Shown here: one piece after another, positions 7,840-17,415 of the stretch
Layout: each line of letters starts with the position of its first letter
Position numbering within the stretch: position 1 is the first letter of the stretch
Source: Variovorax brevis
Lineage (GTDB): Bacteria > Pseudomonadota > Gammaproteobacteria > Burkholderiales > Burkholderiaceae_C
Length of the DNA stretch: 64,000 nucleotides
Reading direction: 5' to 3'
Assembly (NCBI RefSeq): GCF_030317105.1
Contig: NZ_JASZYG010000002.1
Span: 124,001 to 188,000, forward strand
The notes under the pieces: model-generated
Database searches by the model: none
What the model was told of the DNA's origin: nothing
Seen by the model: the letters and a program-made list of their open reading frames with translations, nothing else
Translations under genes and position numbers: made by a program

Positions 7840-8769
7840 ATGGACCGCCTTGCCTCGATGGAAATTTTCGTCGCCGCCGTCGAGGCGGGCTCCTTTTCAG
7901 CCGCTGCGCGGCACCTGAAAGTCGGTCAGGCCATCGTCTCCAAGTCCATCGCGCACATGGAAGAAAAGCTGGGCGCGCGCCTGCTGTTGCGCTCTTCGCA
8001 TGGCTTGGCGCTGACCGAGGCAGGACGCAAATATTTCGAGCACGCACGCCGTGCGGTCGACGAGGTCGACAAGGCCGAGGAACTGGCGCGCGGCGCCGGA
8101 ATGGGCCTGTCGGGCCGGCTGCGCTTTTGCGCCGGCGTGACCTTTGCGCGGCTGCACGTGATGCCGCGCCTGCCGGAATTCATGAGCGCGCATCCTGACC
8201 TGTCGGTCGATGCCATCCTGGACGACCGCAACACCGACCTGCTCGAATCGGGCGCCGACGTGGCCCTGCGCATGGGCACCCTGGCCGATGCCTCGACCAC
8301 CACGCGGCACATTGCCCAAGGTCGGCGCATTCTCGTCGCGACACCGGCCTACCTGGCGCGCGCCGGGTTGGGCGACCCGCGTTCGCCGCAGGATCTGCTG
8401 GCCCATGAAGTCGTGACCTACAGCCCGCCGCGTCTGGCGACGTGGCCATTCCGGAAGGGCGACATCGACATGCCCGTGGCCTTGTACGGACGACTGCAAT
8501 CGAGCGCTTCGGAAGGCGTGCGAGCGGCGGTGCTGGCCGACTTTGGCATCGCGCTCGCGCTCGAGTGGATGTTCGCGCCCGAACTGGCCGACGGCACGGT
8601 GCGGCAACTGTTGCCAGACTGGGAACTGCCGCCCATCGACCTGTGGGCGGTGTTTCCGAGCGGGCGCATCGTCAGTGCGAAAGCGCAGGCCTTCGTGAGC
8701 TTCGTGGCGTCTGTGCTGGCGACGACTGAGACGGCGGCACCGGCCAGCCTCATCCGGGCCGTGCGCTGA
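7840..8769 (+). CDS. LysR family transcriptional regulator
   Basis: This 309-residue LysR regulator has the N-terminal winged helix (FVAAVEAGSFSAAARHLKVG, about residues 10-29) followed by the usual periplasmic-binding-like effector domain. The start was set at the ATG at 7840 (MDRLASMEIF) since the frame from 7798 adds residues not found in the family. It lies downstream of the small Cys-rich gene on the same strand and is convergent, three bases apart, with the DedA gene. Its target is not evident; no divergent partner gene is present. Confidence 0.9.
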   Translation: MDRLASMEIFVAAVEAGSFSAAARHLKVGQAIVSKSIAHMEEKLGARLLLRSSHGLALTEAGRKYFEHARRAVDEVDKAEELARGAGMGLSGRLRFCAGVTFARLHVMPRLPEFMSAHPDLSVDAILDDRNTDLLESGADVALRMGTLADASTTTRHIAQGRRILVATPAYLARAGLGDPRSPQDLLAHEVVTYSPPRLATWPFRKGDIDMPVALYGRLQSSASEGVRAAVLADFGIALALEWMFAPELADGTVRQLLPDWELPPIDLWAVFPSGRIVSAKAQAFVSFVASVLATTETAAPASLIRAVR

Positions 8770-8772
8770 CAG

Positions 8773-9342
8773 TCAGAGCGACCGGTCGCGCCTGCGGGCG
8801 AGCACCCGGTGCACCAACCAGACAATCAGCGCAAGCCCGATCACCAGCAACATCGCCAGCCCCTCATAGCGGTCAAGGTCGCTGAAGAGCCATCGCAGGG
8901 CGTGGCCGAAGAGGTAGCCCAGCGTGACGATCAGCGGTGCCCAGATGGCGGCGCCCAGCATGTTGAGCAGCGCGAAGCGCACGCTCGACACCTTGCTCAT
9001 GCCGATGGCAAACGGGCCGATGAGGCGAAGGCCATACATGAAGCGCACGCCGACGATGAACGGCGCCTCGTAGCGCTGGATCACGCCCAGTACGGTGCGC
9101 GAGCGCGCGGCCAGTGAAGGTGAGCGCTTCAGCAGTCGGGTGCCGAAGTGGCGTCCCATCTGGAACAGGATCTGGTCGCCCAGCGTTCCGCCGCAGAAGG
9201 CCAGCAGCACGACGACGGCAAAGGAAAGGTATCCGTGATGCGCCGCCACGCCGCCGAGCAGCAGCACCGTTTCCCCTTCGAGCAGGCTGCCGACGAACAC
9301 GGCTGCATAGCCGTACTGATCGACGAGGTGCGCCACCATCAT
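8773..9342 (-). CDS. DedA family inner-membrane protein
   Basis: This protein of about 189 residues has the DedA layout: an N-terminal re-entrant region with the GSLLEGETVLLLGG segment, then the loop GDQILFQMGRHFG, the conserved FMYGLRLIGPFAIGMS region and C-terminal membrane spans. DedA proteins are linked to polyprenyl-phosphate or lipid flipping and membrane homeostasis. The start at MMVAHLVDQYGYA (9340-9342) was preferred to the upstream ATG at 9393, which gives an atypical polar extension. It follows the VOC gene on the same strand after about 100 bases and may not belong to that operon. Confidence 0.88.
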   Translation of the reverse strand: MMVAHLVDQYGYAAVFVGSLLEGETVLLLGGVAAHHGYLSFAVVVLLAFCGGTLGDQILFQMGRHFGTRLLKRSPSLAARSRTVLGVIQRYEAPFIVGVRFMYGLRLIGPFAIGMSKVSSVRFALLNMLGAAIWAPLIVTLGYLFGHALRWLFSDLDRYEGLAMLLVIGLALIVWLVHRVLARRRDRSL

Positions 9343-9447
9343 GGCAGCCACCGGCGCTGTGCTTGATTGCGTGCGTACAAGGTGCGGGATCAATCCATGG
9401 CGTGCGTCACAGGGTCGGCGAGGTGTCGCTGCCGGGCTGATGTGCCA

Positions 9448-9825
9448 TCACGGCTGCTCCGACGCGTCGAAGTCCAGTTCCACCTTGGCGCCGTTGGGGT
9501 CGTGGCAAAACAGTTGCCAGGTGCCGGCGCCGGCCTGCTGGCGCAGGTCGTACTTGACGCCGCTTTCGTCAAAGCGGGCCTTCACCGCACGCAGGCCTTG
9601 CGCCGTGAACGCCATGTGGTCGATGACGCCGGTGCGCTGCGCGGGCACGGGACGGCCAAAGTACAGGTGCAACACGGCCTGCGGCCCGCTGCCATAGAGC
9701 CACGCACCGGGAAAACCGAGGTCCGGCCGATGGCCCACCTTGAGGCCGAGCAGGCCGGTGTAGAAGTCCAGCGTCTTTTTCTCGTCCTCGGCGGTGACGG
9801 TGAAGTGGTTCATGCCGACGATCAT
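9448..9825 (-). CDS. VOC family protein (glyoxalase/dioxygenase fold)
   Basis: This 125-residue protein has the paired beta-alpha-beta-beta-beta modules of the vicinal-oxygen-chelate superfamily: GMNHFTVTAEDEKKTLDFYT at the N-terminus, VIDHMAFTAQ in the middle and a C-terminal HDPNGAKVELDF. The His near residue 7, His near residue 70 and Glu near residue 117 sit where metal ligands are usually found. Members isomerise, cleave or bind small carbonyl or aromatic compounds; the reaction here is unknown. It is the last clear gene of the long catabolic train and starts about 30 bases after the SRPBCC-oxidoreductase fusion. Confidence 0.87.
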   Translation of the reverse strand: MIVGMNHFTVTAEDEKKTLDFYTGLLGLKVGHRPDLGFPGAWLYGSGPQAVLHLYFGRPVPAQRTGVIDHMAFTAQGLRAVKARFDESGVKYDLRQQAGAGTWQLFCHDPNGAKVELDFDASEQP

Positions 9826-9855
9826 GGTGCGTCTCCGGTGGGTGTTGCGTTCAAT

Positions 9856-11331
9856 TCAGGGCACAAGGACGAGGGGGCCGATGGTGCCACGCGATTCGAG
9901 GCGCGCATGCGCCCGCGCCGCAGCGTCCAGCGAAAAGCGCTCGATGGGAGGAAGGCGGATCGCGCCGTCGGCCAGGCCGTTCCATACGCGCTGCGCCCGT
10001 TCGGCGAGTTGCGCCTGCGTCGACACATAGTCGAACACGACGGGTCGCGAAAAGCTCAGCGACTTGGCGACGAGCGCATCGGGCGCCAAGGGGGTCAACG
10101 AACCGCTGGCCTGGCCGAGGCTGATCCAGTGGCCGCGCCGTGCGAGGGCTGCGAGGTTTTCATCGCGCGCCGCGTCACCCAAGCCGTCGATGACGACATC
10201 GGCACCGCCGCAGGCGCGTTGCACTGCATCGGCGAAGCGGTAATCGCGCGTGACGATGACGTGCTCGCAGCCGTATTCGCGTGCCACGCGCGCCTTCTCT
10301 TCGCTTGATACCGTGCCAATCACGACAGCGCCCAGCCGGCGCGCCCATGCGCAGACAAGAAGGCCGACCCCGCCCGCCGCTGCATGCACCAGCAGCCGCG
10401 TGCCGCGCTGCACGCGGCCGAGGTCGTGCAGCAGATAGTCGGCGGTGATGCCCTTGAGCAGCAGCGCCGCGGCCACGTCGTCTTCGACCGCGGCCGGCAA
10501 GCGCACGACCCAATCGGCCGGCACGCTTCGCACGCTGCAATACGCACCCGGCACGGGGCCGAGGTACGCGACGCGGTCGCCGGGCAGGAAGCCCGACACC
10601 TGCGGCCCCACATCCAGTACGCCGCCTGCCGCTTCCATGCCGGGCACGCCCGGTGATGTAGCGGAGACCGGCAGCATCTGCGGCACCCAACCACGCCGCA
10701 GGTACACGTCGATGAAATTGACGCCGATCGCCCGCTGGCGGATGCGCACTTCGCCGGCCCGCGGGGCCGGGGCCTCGAAGTCTTGCGGGCGCAGTTCGTC
10801 CGCGTCGCCGTAGCGCGCGATCGCGATGCAGCGCGCGGGCATCGACAGGGCTCGCGGCATCGGCGCGCCGCCTTGCGCTCGCTGGTCGCCACCGGCACGC
10901 AAATGTCGGCGCAGATCCTCGAAGCCCGTTTCATAGACGCCCTTGGCCACCACCTCGCGCAACTCGCGCTCCATGCCCGGCGGCGTCGCAAAGCTCGACG
11001 CCCAGTGCCAGAACGTACGCTTGCCGTCCGTCACCGGCTTGAGTGTCACCGTGGCCACGTAGCGTTGCAGCGGCAAGGTCGCCTCGACGATGCAGTAGGT
11101 GCTCTGGTGATCGGTTTCCGACAGCGTCAGAAGTTGCTCGCGAACGCGGTTGCCGTCCTTGAGCGTGAAGCTGCGCACGCAACCCACCTGGTCGCTGCGC
11201 TCGTCGCCCTCGATGCGGCTCGCCTCGATGGCGCTGTGCCACTGCGCGTGGCTGTTGAAGTCGCGCAGCACGGCCCACACGCGCTCGATGGGCGCGTCGA
11301 TGATGGTGGAGCGAACGACTTTCTGGAGCAT
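9856..11331 (-). CDS. SRPBCC domain fused to zinc-free quinone oxidoreductase
   Basis: One open frame of 491 residues joins two domains normally encoded apart. Residues 1-145 form an SRPBCC (START-like) ligand-binding domain (APIERVWAVLRDFNSHAQWH). Residues about 165-491 form a medium-chain, zinc-free NAD(P)H:quinone oxidoreductase (IGVNFIDVYLRRG, VHAAAGGVGLLVCAWAR nucleotide loop). A short linker containing PMPRALSMPARC joins them. The SRPBCC half is a close relative of the next gene upstream (11345-11779), so the fusion probably arose after tandem duplication. A frameshift or sequencing merge is possible, but no stop or start signal separates the halves. The substrate is unknown; the SRPBCC half might deliver a hydrophobic substrate to the reductase. 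Confidence 0.85.
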   Translation of the reverse strand: MLQKVVRSTIIDAPIERVWAVLRDFNSHAQWHSAIEASRIEGDERSDQVGCVRSFTLKDGNRVREQLLTLSETDHQSTYCIVEATLPLQRYVATVTLKPVTDGKRTFWHWASSFATPPGMERELREVVAKGVYETGFEDLRRHLRAGGDQRAQGGAPMPRALSMPARCIAIARYGDADELRPQDFEAPAPRAGEVRIRQRAIGVNFIDVYLRRGWVPQMLPVSATSPGVPGMEAAGGVLDVGPQVSGFLPGDRVAYLGPVPGAYCSVRSVPADWVVRLPAAVEDDVAAALLLKGITADYLLHDLGRVQRGTRLLVHAAAGGVGLLVCAWARRLGAVVIGTVSSEEKARVAREYGCEHVIVTRDYRFADAVQRACGGADVVIDGLGDAARDENLAALARRGHWISLGQASGSLTPLAPDALVAKSLSFSRPVVFDYVSTQAQLAERAQRVWNGLADGAIRLPPIERFSLDAAARAHARLESRGTIGPLVLVP

Positions 11332-11344
11332 CGCGCACCCGGCT

Positions 11345-11779
11345 TCAGCGCACGGATCGCTTCAACGCGTCAAAGCCCGCCTGGAAGACACCGTTGCCGA
11401 TGGATTCCGTGAGTTCACGCTCGCGCGCCTCATCGCATTCGAACTCAGCGCTCCATTCAGCAAAGCAACGCGCGCCATCGGTGACCGGCGTGAGCTTGAG
11501 CGTGGCAACGTAGTTGGCCACGCCCATCGGGCTTTCGAGGATCGAATAGGTGCAGCTGTATTCGTAATCCGACAGGGCGAGCAGCTTCTCCCGGATCATG
11601 CCGCCGTCTTTCAGGTGAAAGTGGCGGATGCATCCGACGCGGTCAGCCGGCTGACCGTTCTCGATGCGACTGTCGGCAATCAGCGGATGCCACTGCGGCA
11701 GGCCGTTGAAGTCGCGGATGCGCGACCACACGTTGTCGGCGCTGGCATCGATGACGCTGGAGGTGTAGACGTTGACCAT
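11345..11779 (-). CDS. SRPBCC family protein (polyketide cyclase-like)
   Basis: This 144-residue protein is a stand-alone START-like ligand-binding domain (ASADNVWSRIRDFNGLPQWH; RVGCIRHFHLKDG). It is paralogous to the N-terminal domain of the next gene, sharing blocks such as VGCxRxFxLKDG and the C-terminal arrangement. It is packed between the flotillin-like gene (three bases away) and the fusion gene (13 bases away), so it is cotranscribed. Members bind hydrophobic ligands or act as cyclases; no activity can be assigned. Confidence 0.88.
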   Translation of the reverse strand: MVNVYTSSVIDASADNVWSRIRDFNGLPQWHPLIADSRIENGQPADRVGCIRHFHLKDGGMIREKLLALSDYEYSCTYSILESPMGVANYVATLKLTPVTDGARCFAEWSAEFECDEARERELTESIGNGVFQAGFDALKRSVR

Positions 11780-11782
11780 GCC

Positions 11783-13465
11783 CTATTCCTTCTTGGCGGC
11801 GGGCAAGGCTGCATGCGATCCGCTCGCGTCACCGACCAGGCGCTGGATGTCGCCGCCCTCGATGCCGATCTCTCGCAACAGTTGATCGACCAGCGGCGCC
11901 TGCGCGCGGAAGCGCAGCGCCGAATTCACCAGGCCATCGGCAAAGCCGCCACCCTCGCCATTGCGCAGCTCGCCCGAGCCGCCGCCGAGCCCGTCGACGT
12001 GCATGATCTTGATGCTGTCAATGCGCTCCATCGGGCGCACCGATTCGCGGATGATGGCCTCGGCCTTTTCCACCAGCTTCATGCGAAGCGCCGACATGCG
12101 CGCTTCGGGCGAGAGCATGTTGTGCGACTCGTTCATCAAGCGCGCCGCCTCGGCCTCGATTTCGGCGCGCACCTTGATCGCCATCGAACGGATCTTGTCG
12201 GCATCCGCATCGGCCTCGGCCTGCGCGCGGATCGCAGCGCCGCGTGCCGCGCTCGCATCGTGCTCGGCTTTCGCGGACGAAGTCAGGCGCAAGGCATCGC
12301 GCTCGGCCGACTGCGCGGCCACGATGAGTTCGATGGCCTTCTTGCGCTCGGCCATCTCGACCTCGCGGGCCGTGAAAACTTTCTCTTCGGCCGACACGGC
12401 CAGCGCGCGTGCGGTTTCAGCCTCGGCCACGGCTTCGCTCTGCGCCTTGCTCTCGCGCGCCACGGCAATGGCGCGCTGCTGCTCGGCCAGTTCGAGCGAG
12501 GTGCGCCGCTCGATCTCCGCGCTCTGGATGGCGCGCTCCTTGGCGATGCGCTCCTCCTCGATGGTCTGCTCGGAGCGGATGCGCGCAGCGTCGATGCTCT
12601 GTTTGGCGACGATCTGCGCGCCCTCGGCGTCCTGCTCGCGCTGGGCGCGCTCTGCGGCCACTTCGGCGCGCTGCCGGGCGCGCGCGATTTCCAGTTCGCG
12701 CTGCTGCGCGAGCCGCGCATGCTCGCCTTCACGGTCGATGTTCAGCGACAGTTTTTCCGCTTCGAGGTTCTTGTTGCGGATGGCGATGAGCGTGTCCTGC
12801 TCCACGTCGTTGCGCTGCTTCTTGCGGTGCTCGATCTGCTCCGTCAGGCGCGTGAGGCCTTCGGCGTCGAAGGCGTTGCTGGGGTTGAAGAACTCCATGC
12901 CCGTCTGGTCCAGTTGCGTGAGCGATGCGGCTTCGAGCTCCAGGCCGTTCTTCGTCAGGTCGCCGGCCACCGCGTCGCGCACGCGCTTGACATAGGCACC
13001 GCGCTTTTCATGCAGCTCTTCCATCGTCATTTCGGCGGCCGCCGTGCGCAGGGCGTCGACGAACTTGCCTTCCACCAGTTCCTTCAGCTGCTCGGGCTCC
13101 ATGGTGCGCAGGCCCAGTGTCTGCGCTGCGGCGGCCACGGCTTCCTCGCTGGTGGCGACACGCACATAGAACTCCGCGATCACATCGACGCGCATGCGGT
13201 CGCGCGTGATGAGCGCCTTGTCGCGGCCACGGCTCACTTCGAGACGCAGCGTGTTCATGTTGACGGGAATGACGTCGTGCACGATCGGCAGCACGAAGGC
13301 GCCGCCGCCGAGCACCACCTTCTGCCCGCCCAGCCCTGTGCGCACGAAAGCGCGCTCCTTGGAGCTGCGCAGGTAGAGCCAGTTCAGCAGCCACACCGCG
13401 ATGGCGACGACGATCGCGACCACGATCAGGGCGAGGATGAAGCTTCCGAATTGAGCGCCTGACAT
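11783..13465 (-). CDS. Flotillin-like SPFH domain protein
   Basis: This 560-residue protein has one N-terminal membrane span (about residues 8-30), an SPFH/band 7 domain (about 45-230, with PVNMNTLRLEVSRGRDKALI), and a long Ala/Glu/Arg-rich coiled coil (about 245-460) before a Gly-rich C-terminal part. This is the YqiK/flotillin layout, a membrane scaffold associated with lipid microdomains. Its place inside a catabolic operon, with 13 bases to the TIM-barrel gene upstream and three to the SRPBCC gene downstream, is unusual; it may organise the transporter or cope with a membrane-active substrate. That role is inference. Confidence 0.9.
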   Translation of the reverse strand: MSGAQFGSFILALIVVAIVVAIAVWLLNWLYLRSSKERAFVRTGLGGQKVVLGGGAFVLPIVHDVIPVNMNTLRLEVSRGRDKALITRDRMRVDVIAEFYVRVATSEEAVAAAAQTLGLRTMEPEQLKELVEGKFVDALRTAAAEMTMEELHEKRGAYVKRVRDAVAGDLTKNGLELEAASLTQLDQTGMEFFNPSNAFDAEGLTRLTEQIEHRKKQRNDVEQDTLIAIRNKNLEAEKLSLNIDREGEHARLAQQRELEIARARQRAEVAAERAQREQDAEGAQIVAKQSIDAARIRSEQTIEEERIAKERAIQSAEIERRTSLELAEQQRAIAVARESKAQSEAVAEAETARALAVSAEEKVFTAREVEMAERKKAIELIVAAQSAERDALRLTSSAKAEHDASAARGAAIRAQAEADADADKIRSMAIKVRAEIEAEAARLMNESHNMLSPEARMSALRMKLVEKAEAIIRESVRPMERIDSIKIMHVDGLGGGSGELRNGEGGGFADGLVNSALRFRAQAPLVDQLLREIGIEGGDIQRLVGDASGSHAALPAAKKE

Positions 13466-13477
13466 AAGAATCGTCTC

Positions 13478-14308
13478 CTATCGCGTGATCTGAACGAAGC
13501 GTCGCGTGGTCTCGGTGAGCGCCACCTCGGTGGGCAGCCGCTCCATGGAACTGGCGCCGTAGAAGCCGTCGCACTGCGGGCAGCGTGCGAGCACATATTG
13601 CGCGTCTTCTGGCGTGGCGATCGGCCCGCCGTGGAAGAGCACGATGACCTCGGGGTTGACCTCGCGCGCCGCACGCGCCCAAGCATTGATGCGCGGCACG
13701 CAGTCCTCCAGTTTCAGCGCCGTGCCGGCACCGATGACGCCGCCCGTCGTCAGGCCCAGATGGCACACGACGATGTCCGCGCCCGCCCCCGCCATGGCGC
13801 GCGCCTCGTCTTCGCAAAACACGTAAGGCGTGGTCAGCAGGTCGAGCTTTCGGGCGCGCGCGATGAGGTCGACCTCGAGCTGGTAGCTCATGCCCGTCTC
13901 TTCAAGATTGGCCCGCATGATGCCGTCGATGAGCCCCACCGTCGGGAAGTTCTGGATGCCCGAGAAGCCCAGCGAGATGATGCGTTGCAGGAACTCGTCG
14001 ACGATCATGAAGGGGTCGGTGCCGTTCACGCCCGCCAGCACCGGCGTGTGCTTGACCACCGGCAGCACCTCGTGCGCCATCTCGCAGACGATCTCGTTGG
14101 CGTTGCCATAGGCCATCAGGCCCGCGAGCGAGCCGCGGCCCGCCATGCGGTAGCGGCCCGAGTTGTAGATGACGATCAGGTCGATGCCGCCCGCCTCTTC
14201 GCACTTGGCCGACAGACCCGTGCCGGCACCACCGCCGATGATGGGCTGGCCGGCCGCGATCTTGGCGCGGAAGCGTTCGAGCAGTGTGCTTCTTGCAATG
14301 CGGGGCAT
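13478..14308 (-). CDS. Phosphoenolpyruvate hydrolase family TIM-barrel protein (Tm-1 C-terminal type)
   Basis: This 276-residue protein begins [20 protein letters not shown] and shows the TIM-barrel blocks [49 protein letters not shown] and a C-terminal [12 protein letters not shown] of the family annotated as PEP hydrolase or TIM-barrel signal transduction protein. In plants the same domain is the C-terminal half of the tomato virus-resistance protein Tm-1. The start at 14306-14308 has GAGGAGA upstream; the frame continues open to 14965 but that stretch is the shadow of the preceding gene. It follows the UPF0261 fusion by 32 bases. The true reaction is not established; the family may act on a C-C or phospho-enol bond. 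Confidence 0.88.
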   Translation of the reverse strand: MPRIARSTLLERFRAKIAAGQPIIGGGAGTGLSAKCEEAGGIDLIVIYNSGRYRMAGRGSLAGLMAYGNANEIVCEMAHEVLPVVKHTPVLAGVNGTDPFMIVDEFLQRIISLGFSGIQNFPTVGLIDGIMRANLEETGMSYQLEVDLIARARKLDLLTTPYVFCEDEARAMAGAGADIVVCHLGLTTGGVIGAGTALKLEDCVPRINAWARAAREVNPEVIVLFHGGPIATPEDAQYVLARCPQCDGFYGASSMERLPTEVALTETTRRFVQITR

Positions 14309-14340
14309 GGGTGGGTTCTCCTCGCTTGGGTGTCTTCTTT

Positions 14341-16569
14341 CTAATGGGGCCGCGAAACGTCCTGCCATGCGCGCACCAGCGCATCGGCAAAGGCCTCGTC
14401 GTTGATGTGCAACGGCAGGCGTTGCAGCTTGCGATCGGGGCCAGCGCGAAAGCCGCTTTCGATGGCGGTGAACAGCGCGCGGTCGGCATCCGGGTCGTGA
14501 AAAGGCTGGCCGGGCTTGTCGATGGCGGAGACGCCGCCCTCGGGGATCAGGAAGCGCACCGGACCGCGCATGGCGTTCAGCTTGGTCGCGATGAACTCGC
14601 CGATTTGCCGGCACTCGTCGGCCGTCGTGCGCATCAGGGTCACGGTCGGGTTGTGGCGATAGAGCCGGCGATTCTTGAAGCGCTCGGGCACCGTTTCCAT
14701 CGCGCCGAAGTTCACCATATCCAATGCCCCGCAAGAGCCGACGTAGGGCAGCGTGTGGCGCGCAAATACATCGAGCCGCGTGGGTCCAGCGGAGAGCGTG
14801 CCGCCGACGATTTCGTCCGCGATCTCGGTGGTCGACACATCGATGGCGCCGACGATCAGCCCCGAGTCGGCGAGCTTTTCCATCGACTGGCCGCCGACGC
14901 CGGTCGCGTGGAACACGAGGCAGTCGTACTGCTCCTCCAGCTGCTTCGTCACGGCCTGCACGCAAGGCGTCGTCACGCCGAACATGGTGAGGCCGATGGC
15001 CGTCTTCGTGACGTCGGACGTGACGGGCGGATGCGCCATCATCCCTGCCAGCGCATTCGCCGCATTCGACAGCACCAGTTCGCTGATGCGGTGGATGCCC
15101 TGCACGTCCGTGACCGAATACATCATGCAGATGTCGCTCGGCCCGACGTAGGGGCGCGTGTCGCCGCTGGCCATGGTCGAGACCATCATCTTGGGCAGGC
15201 CGATGGGCAAGGCGCGCATGCCGCGCGTTGCCATCGAGGTGCCGCCGGAACCGCCCGCGGAAATGATGCCGCCCAAGTCGCGTCGCGTGAGCAGAAAGGC
15301 CTCGAAGGCGATGGCCATGCCGGCCATTGCGTTGCCGCGGTCATCGCTGAACACCGCCGATTCGCCCTGCGGGTGATGCCGGGCCACCTCGCGCGGATGC
15401 ACGCTGGCGGGCGAAGGCTTGCCGGATGTCGAGAGGTCCACGGTGACGACGCGCATGCCGAGTTTTTCGAGGCACTGGCGAATGAAGGACAGCTCGCGGC
15501 CCTTGGTGTCGAAGGTGCCGGCGACGTAGGCCGATCGCGCGCTGCTGGCGGCCACGGGAAATTCGAAGACGCGCGGCGCACTGGCGGAGGGCGGTGGCGT
15601 GGTGGGTGCTGAAGGTGGCGGTGCTGCAGCGGCGCCGCGCGGAATGTCCGTCACCGCTGCAGCTGTGCCTCCCGCATTCCATCGCGTGAAGCCGCGCACG
15701 GTACCCGGTGCCACATCGTCCAGCGATGGCGCGCCGTCGCCATGCGCGCGCCGCACGGTGAAGACATGCGTGGGAACAGGCGCCTGCACGGCGGTGGCCG
15801 ATGCGAGCGCCTCGACGTCCTCGTCTCCGCCTGATCGCACACCCAGCAAGCGCTCCTGCAATGCGCGATCCGCAGCCAACTCGGCGGCAGGCATCATGCG
15901 CGCGATCTGGCCATTGACCATCAATCCGATCCGGTCCGCCACCGAGATCGCCACGCCAAGGTTCTGCTCGATCAGCAGCACGGCAATCTTGCCTTCCGAC
16001 GCCAGATCGCGAAGCGCCTGCGCCACCTGTTCGACGATCACCGGGGCAAGGCCTTCAGTGGGCTCGTCCATCACCAGCAAGCGCGGATTGAGCAGCAGCG
16101 CGCGGCCGATGGCGAGCATCTGTTGCTCGCCGCCGGAGAGCTGCGCGCCACCGTGACCACGTCGCTCCGCCAGCCGCGGGAACATGGCATAGACGCGATC
16201 GACTTCGCGACGCTTGCTCGCCACCAGGCGCAGCGTCTCGTCGACCGAGAGCGACGGCCACACGCGCCGCCCTTGCGGGACATAGGCGATGCCGCGGTTG
16301 GTGATCTCATTGGGCATGTGGCCGAGGATCTCTTCACCGGCCAGACGCACGCTGCCGCGTGCCGGCACCAGCCCGGTGATGGCGTTGCACAGCGTCGTCT
16401 TGCCCATGCCGTTGCGCCCCACGATGCCGAGCACGCCGCGCTCCAGCACCAAGCTCACGCCTTGCAGCGCGTGGGCGCGGCCGTAGAACACGTCGAGCCC
16501 GTCCACGGCGAGGACAGGCACGCCGCTGGCGACCACGCGACTTTCTTCCTGACGATGAAACCACGCCAT
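14341..16569 (-). CDS. LivF-type ABC ATPase fused to UPF0261 (Tm-1 N-terminal type) domain
   Basis: This 742-residue protein is a fusion. Residues about 15-240 are a LivF-type ATPase (Walker [10 protein letters not shown], signature LSGGEQQ, Walker B LLVMDEP). A Pro/Ala-rich linker of about 100 residues follows. Residues about 345-742 are UPF0261, the Tm-1-like ATP-binding domain ([46 protein letters not shown]). Its start overlaps the LivG stop by one base (TGATG). The ATPase half powers the importer encoded next to it; the UPF0261 half pairs with the TIM-barrel protein downstream, since the two domains form one chain in plant Tm-1. The chemistry of the pair is unknown. Confidence 0.9.
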   Translation of the reverse strand: MAWFHRQEESRVVASGVPVLAVDGLDVFYGRAHALQGVSLVLERGVLGIVGRNGMGKTTLCNAITGLVPARGSVRLAGEEILGHMPNEITNRGIAYVPQGRRVWPSLSVDETLRLVASKRREVDRVYAMFPRLAERRGHGGAQLSGGEQQMLAIGRALLLNPRLLVMDEPTEGLAPVIVEQVAQALRDLASEGKIAVLLIEQNLGVAISVADRIGLMVNGQIARMMPAAELAADRALQERLLGVRSGGDEDVEALASATAVQAPVPTHVFTVRRAHGDGAPSLDDVAPGTVRGFTRWNAGGTAAAVTDIPRGAAAAPPPSAPTTPPPSASAPRVFEFPVAASSARSAYVAGTFDTKGRELSFIRQCLEKLGMRVVTVDLSTSGKPSPASVHPREVARHHPQGESAVFSDDRGNAMAGMAIAFEAFLLTRRDLGGIISAGGSGGTSMATRGMRALPIGLPKMMVSTMASGDTRPYVGPSDICMMYSVTDVQGIHRISELVLSNAANALAGMMAHPPVTSDVTKTAIGLTMFGVTTPCVQAVTKQLEEQYDCLVFHATGVGGQSMEKLADSGLIVGAIDVSTTEIADEIVGGTLSAGPTRLDVFARHTLPYVGSCGALDMVNFGAMETVPERFKNRRLYRHNPTVTLMRTTADECRQIGEFIATKLNAMRGPVRFLIPEGGVSAIDKPGQPFHDPDADRALFTAIESGFRAGPDRKLQRLPLHINDEAFADALVRAWQDVSRPH

Positions 16570-17393
16570 CAGTGCCTGCTCCCCATGTAGATCGCCTGCA
16601 CCTGCGCGTCGTTCTCGATCTCGTCGGGCGAGCCGGTGCGCAGTTCGCGGCCGTTGTGCATCACGGTGACGCGGTCGACCACGCGCAGTGCGATGTCGAG
16701 GTCGTGCTCGATCAGCACGAAGCTCATGTGTGCGGGCAGCGAGCCCAGCAGCGCGACCAGTTCACGTCGCTCCGCAGGCGACAGGCCCGCGGCCGGCTCG
16801 TCGAACAGGATGAGCCGCGGTGCACCGGCCAGCGCCATGCCGATCTCCAGTTGCCGCTGCTGCCCATGCGCGAGGTTCGCCACGCGCTCGTCGGCAATGT
16901 GCGTGAGCCGCGTGCGTTCGAGCAGATCGTTCGTGGCCCGGGTCGACGCGTGGCCGGCACGCGCACGCAGAAAGCTGAAGCGGCCGCTGGCCACGCCGCG
17001 CACCGCCAGAAAAAGGTTGTCGCGCACCGTCAGGTCGCGAAACAGCAGCGAAGACTGGTACGTGCGCCGCAGCCCCTTGCGGATGCGCTCGTGCGGCGGC
17101 AGGTCCGTGATGTCCTCGCCAAAGAAATGAATGCGCCCGGCCGTGGGCGGAAAGTCGCCCGTGATGGCGTTGAACAGCGTCGTCTTGCCGGCGCCGTTCG
17201 AGCCCAGGATGGCGTACTTCTGCCCGGCCGTGACGGTGAGCGAGATGTCATCCACCGCACGCAGCGCGCCGAAGGCACGCGTCACCCCCTCCAACCGCAG
17301 CGCGTCGCCGGACAGCAACTGCGCGCCGGCGCTGCTCACATGCGATGCTGCCGCGCGCAAAGCGGCCGGGCGCAAGGGGGTGATCGTGGCCAT
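16569..17393 (-). CDS. livG: Branched-chain-type ABC transporter ATPase LivG
   Basis: This 274-residue ATPase has Walker A GSNGAGKTT, the Q-loop region, the signature NLAHGQQRQLEIGMAL (a variant typical of LivG) and Walker B LILFDEP, with the C-terminal NDAQVQAIYMGS that ends LivG proteins. It pairs with the LivF half of the next gene to drive the LivHM permease. About 25 residues precede the usual start of the domain. The system is of the hydrophobic amino acid type, but such systems in Comamonadaceae often carry aromatic or amide compounds. Confidence 0.92.
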   Translation of the reverse strand: MATITPLRPAALRAAASHVSSAGAQLLSGDALRLEGVTRAFGALRAVDDISLTVTAGQKYAILGSNGAGKTTLFNAITGDFPPTAGRIHFFGEDITDLPPHERIRKGLRRTYQSSLLFRDLTVRDNLFLAVRGVASGRFSFLRARAGHASTRATNDLLERTRLTHIADERVANLAHGQQRQLEIGMALAGAPRLILFDEPAAGLSPAERRELVALLGSLPAHMSFVLIEHDLDIALRVVDRVTVMHNGRELRTGSPDEIENDAQVQAIYMGSRH

Positions 17394-17415
17394 CGCTTGG
17401 TCAGCTATTCGCGCG

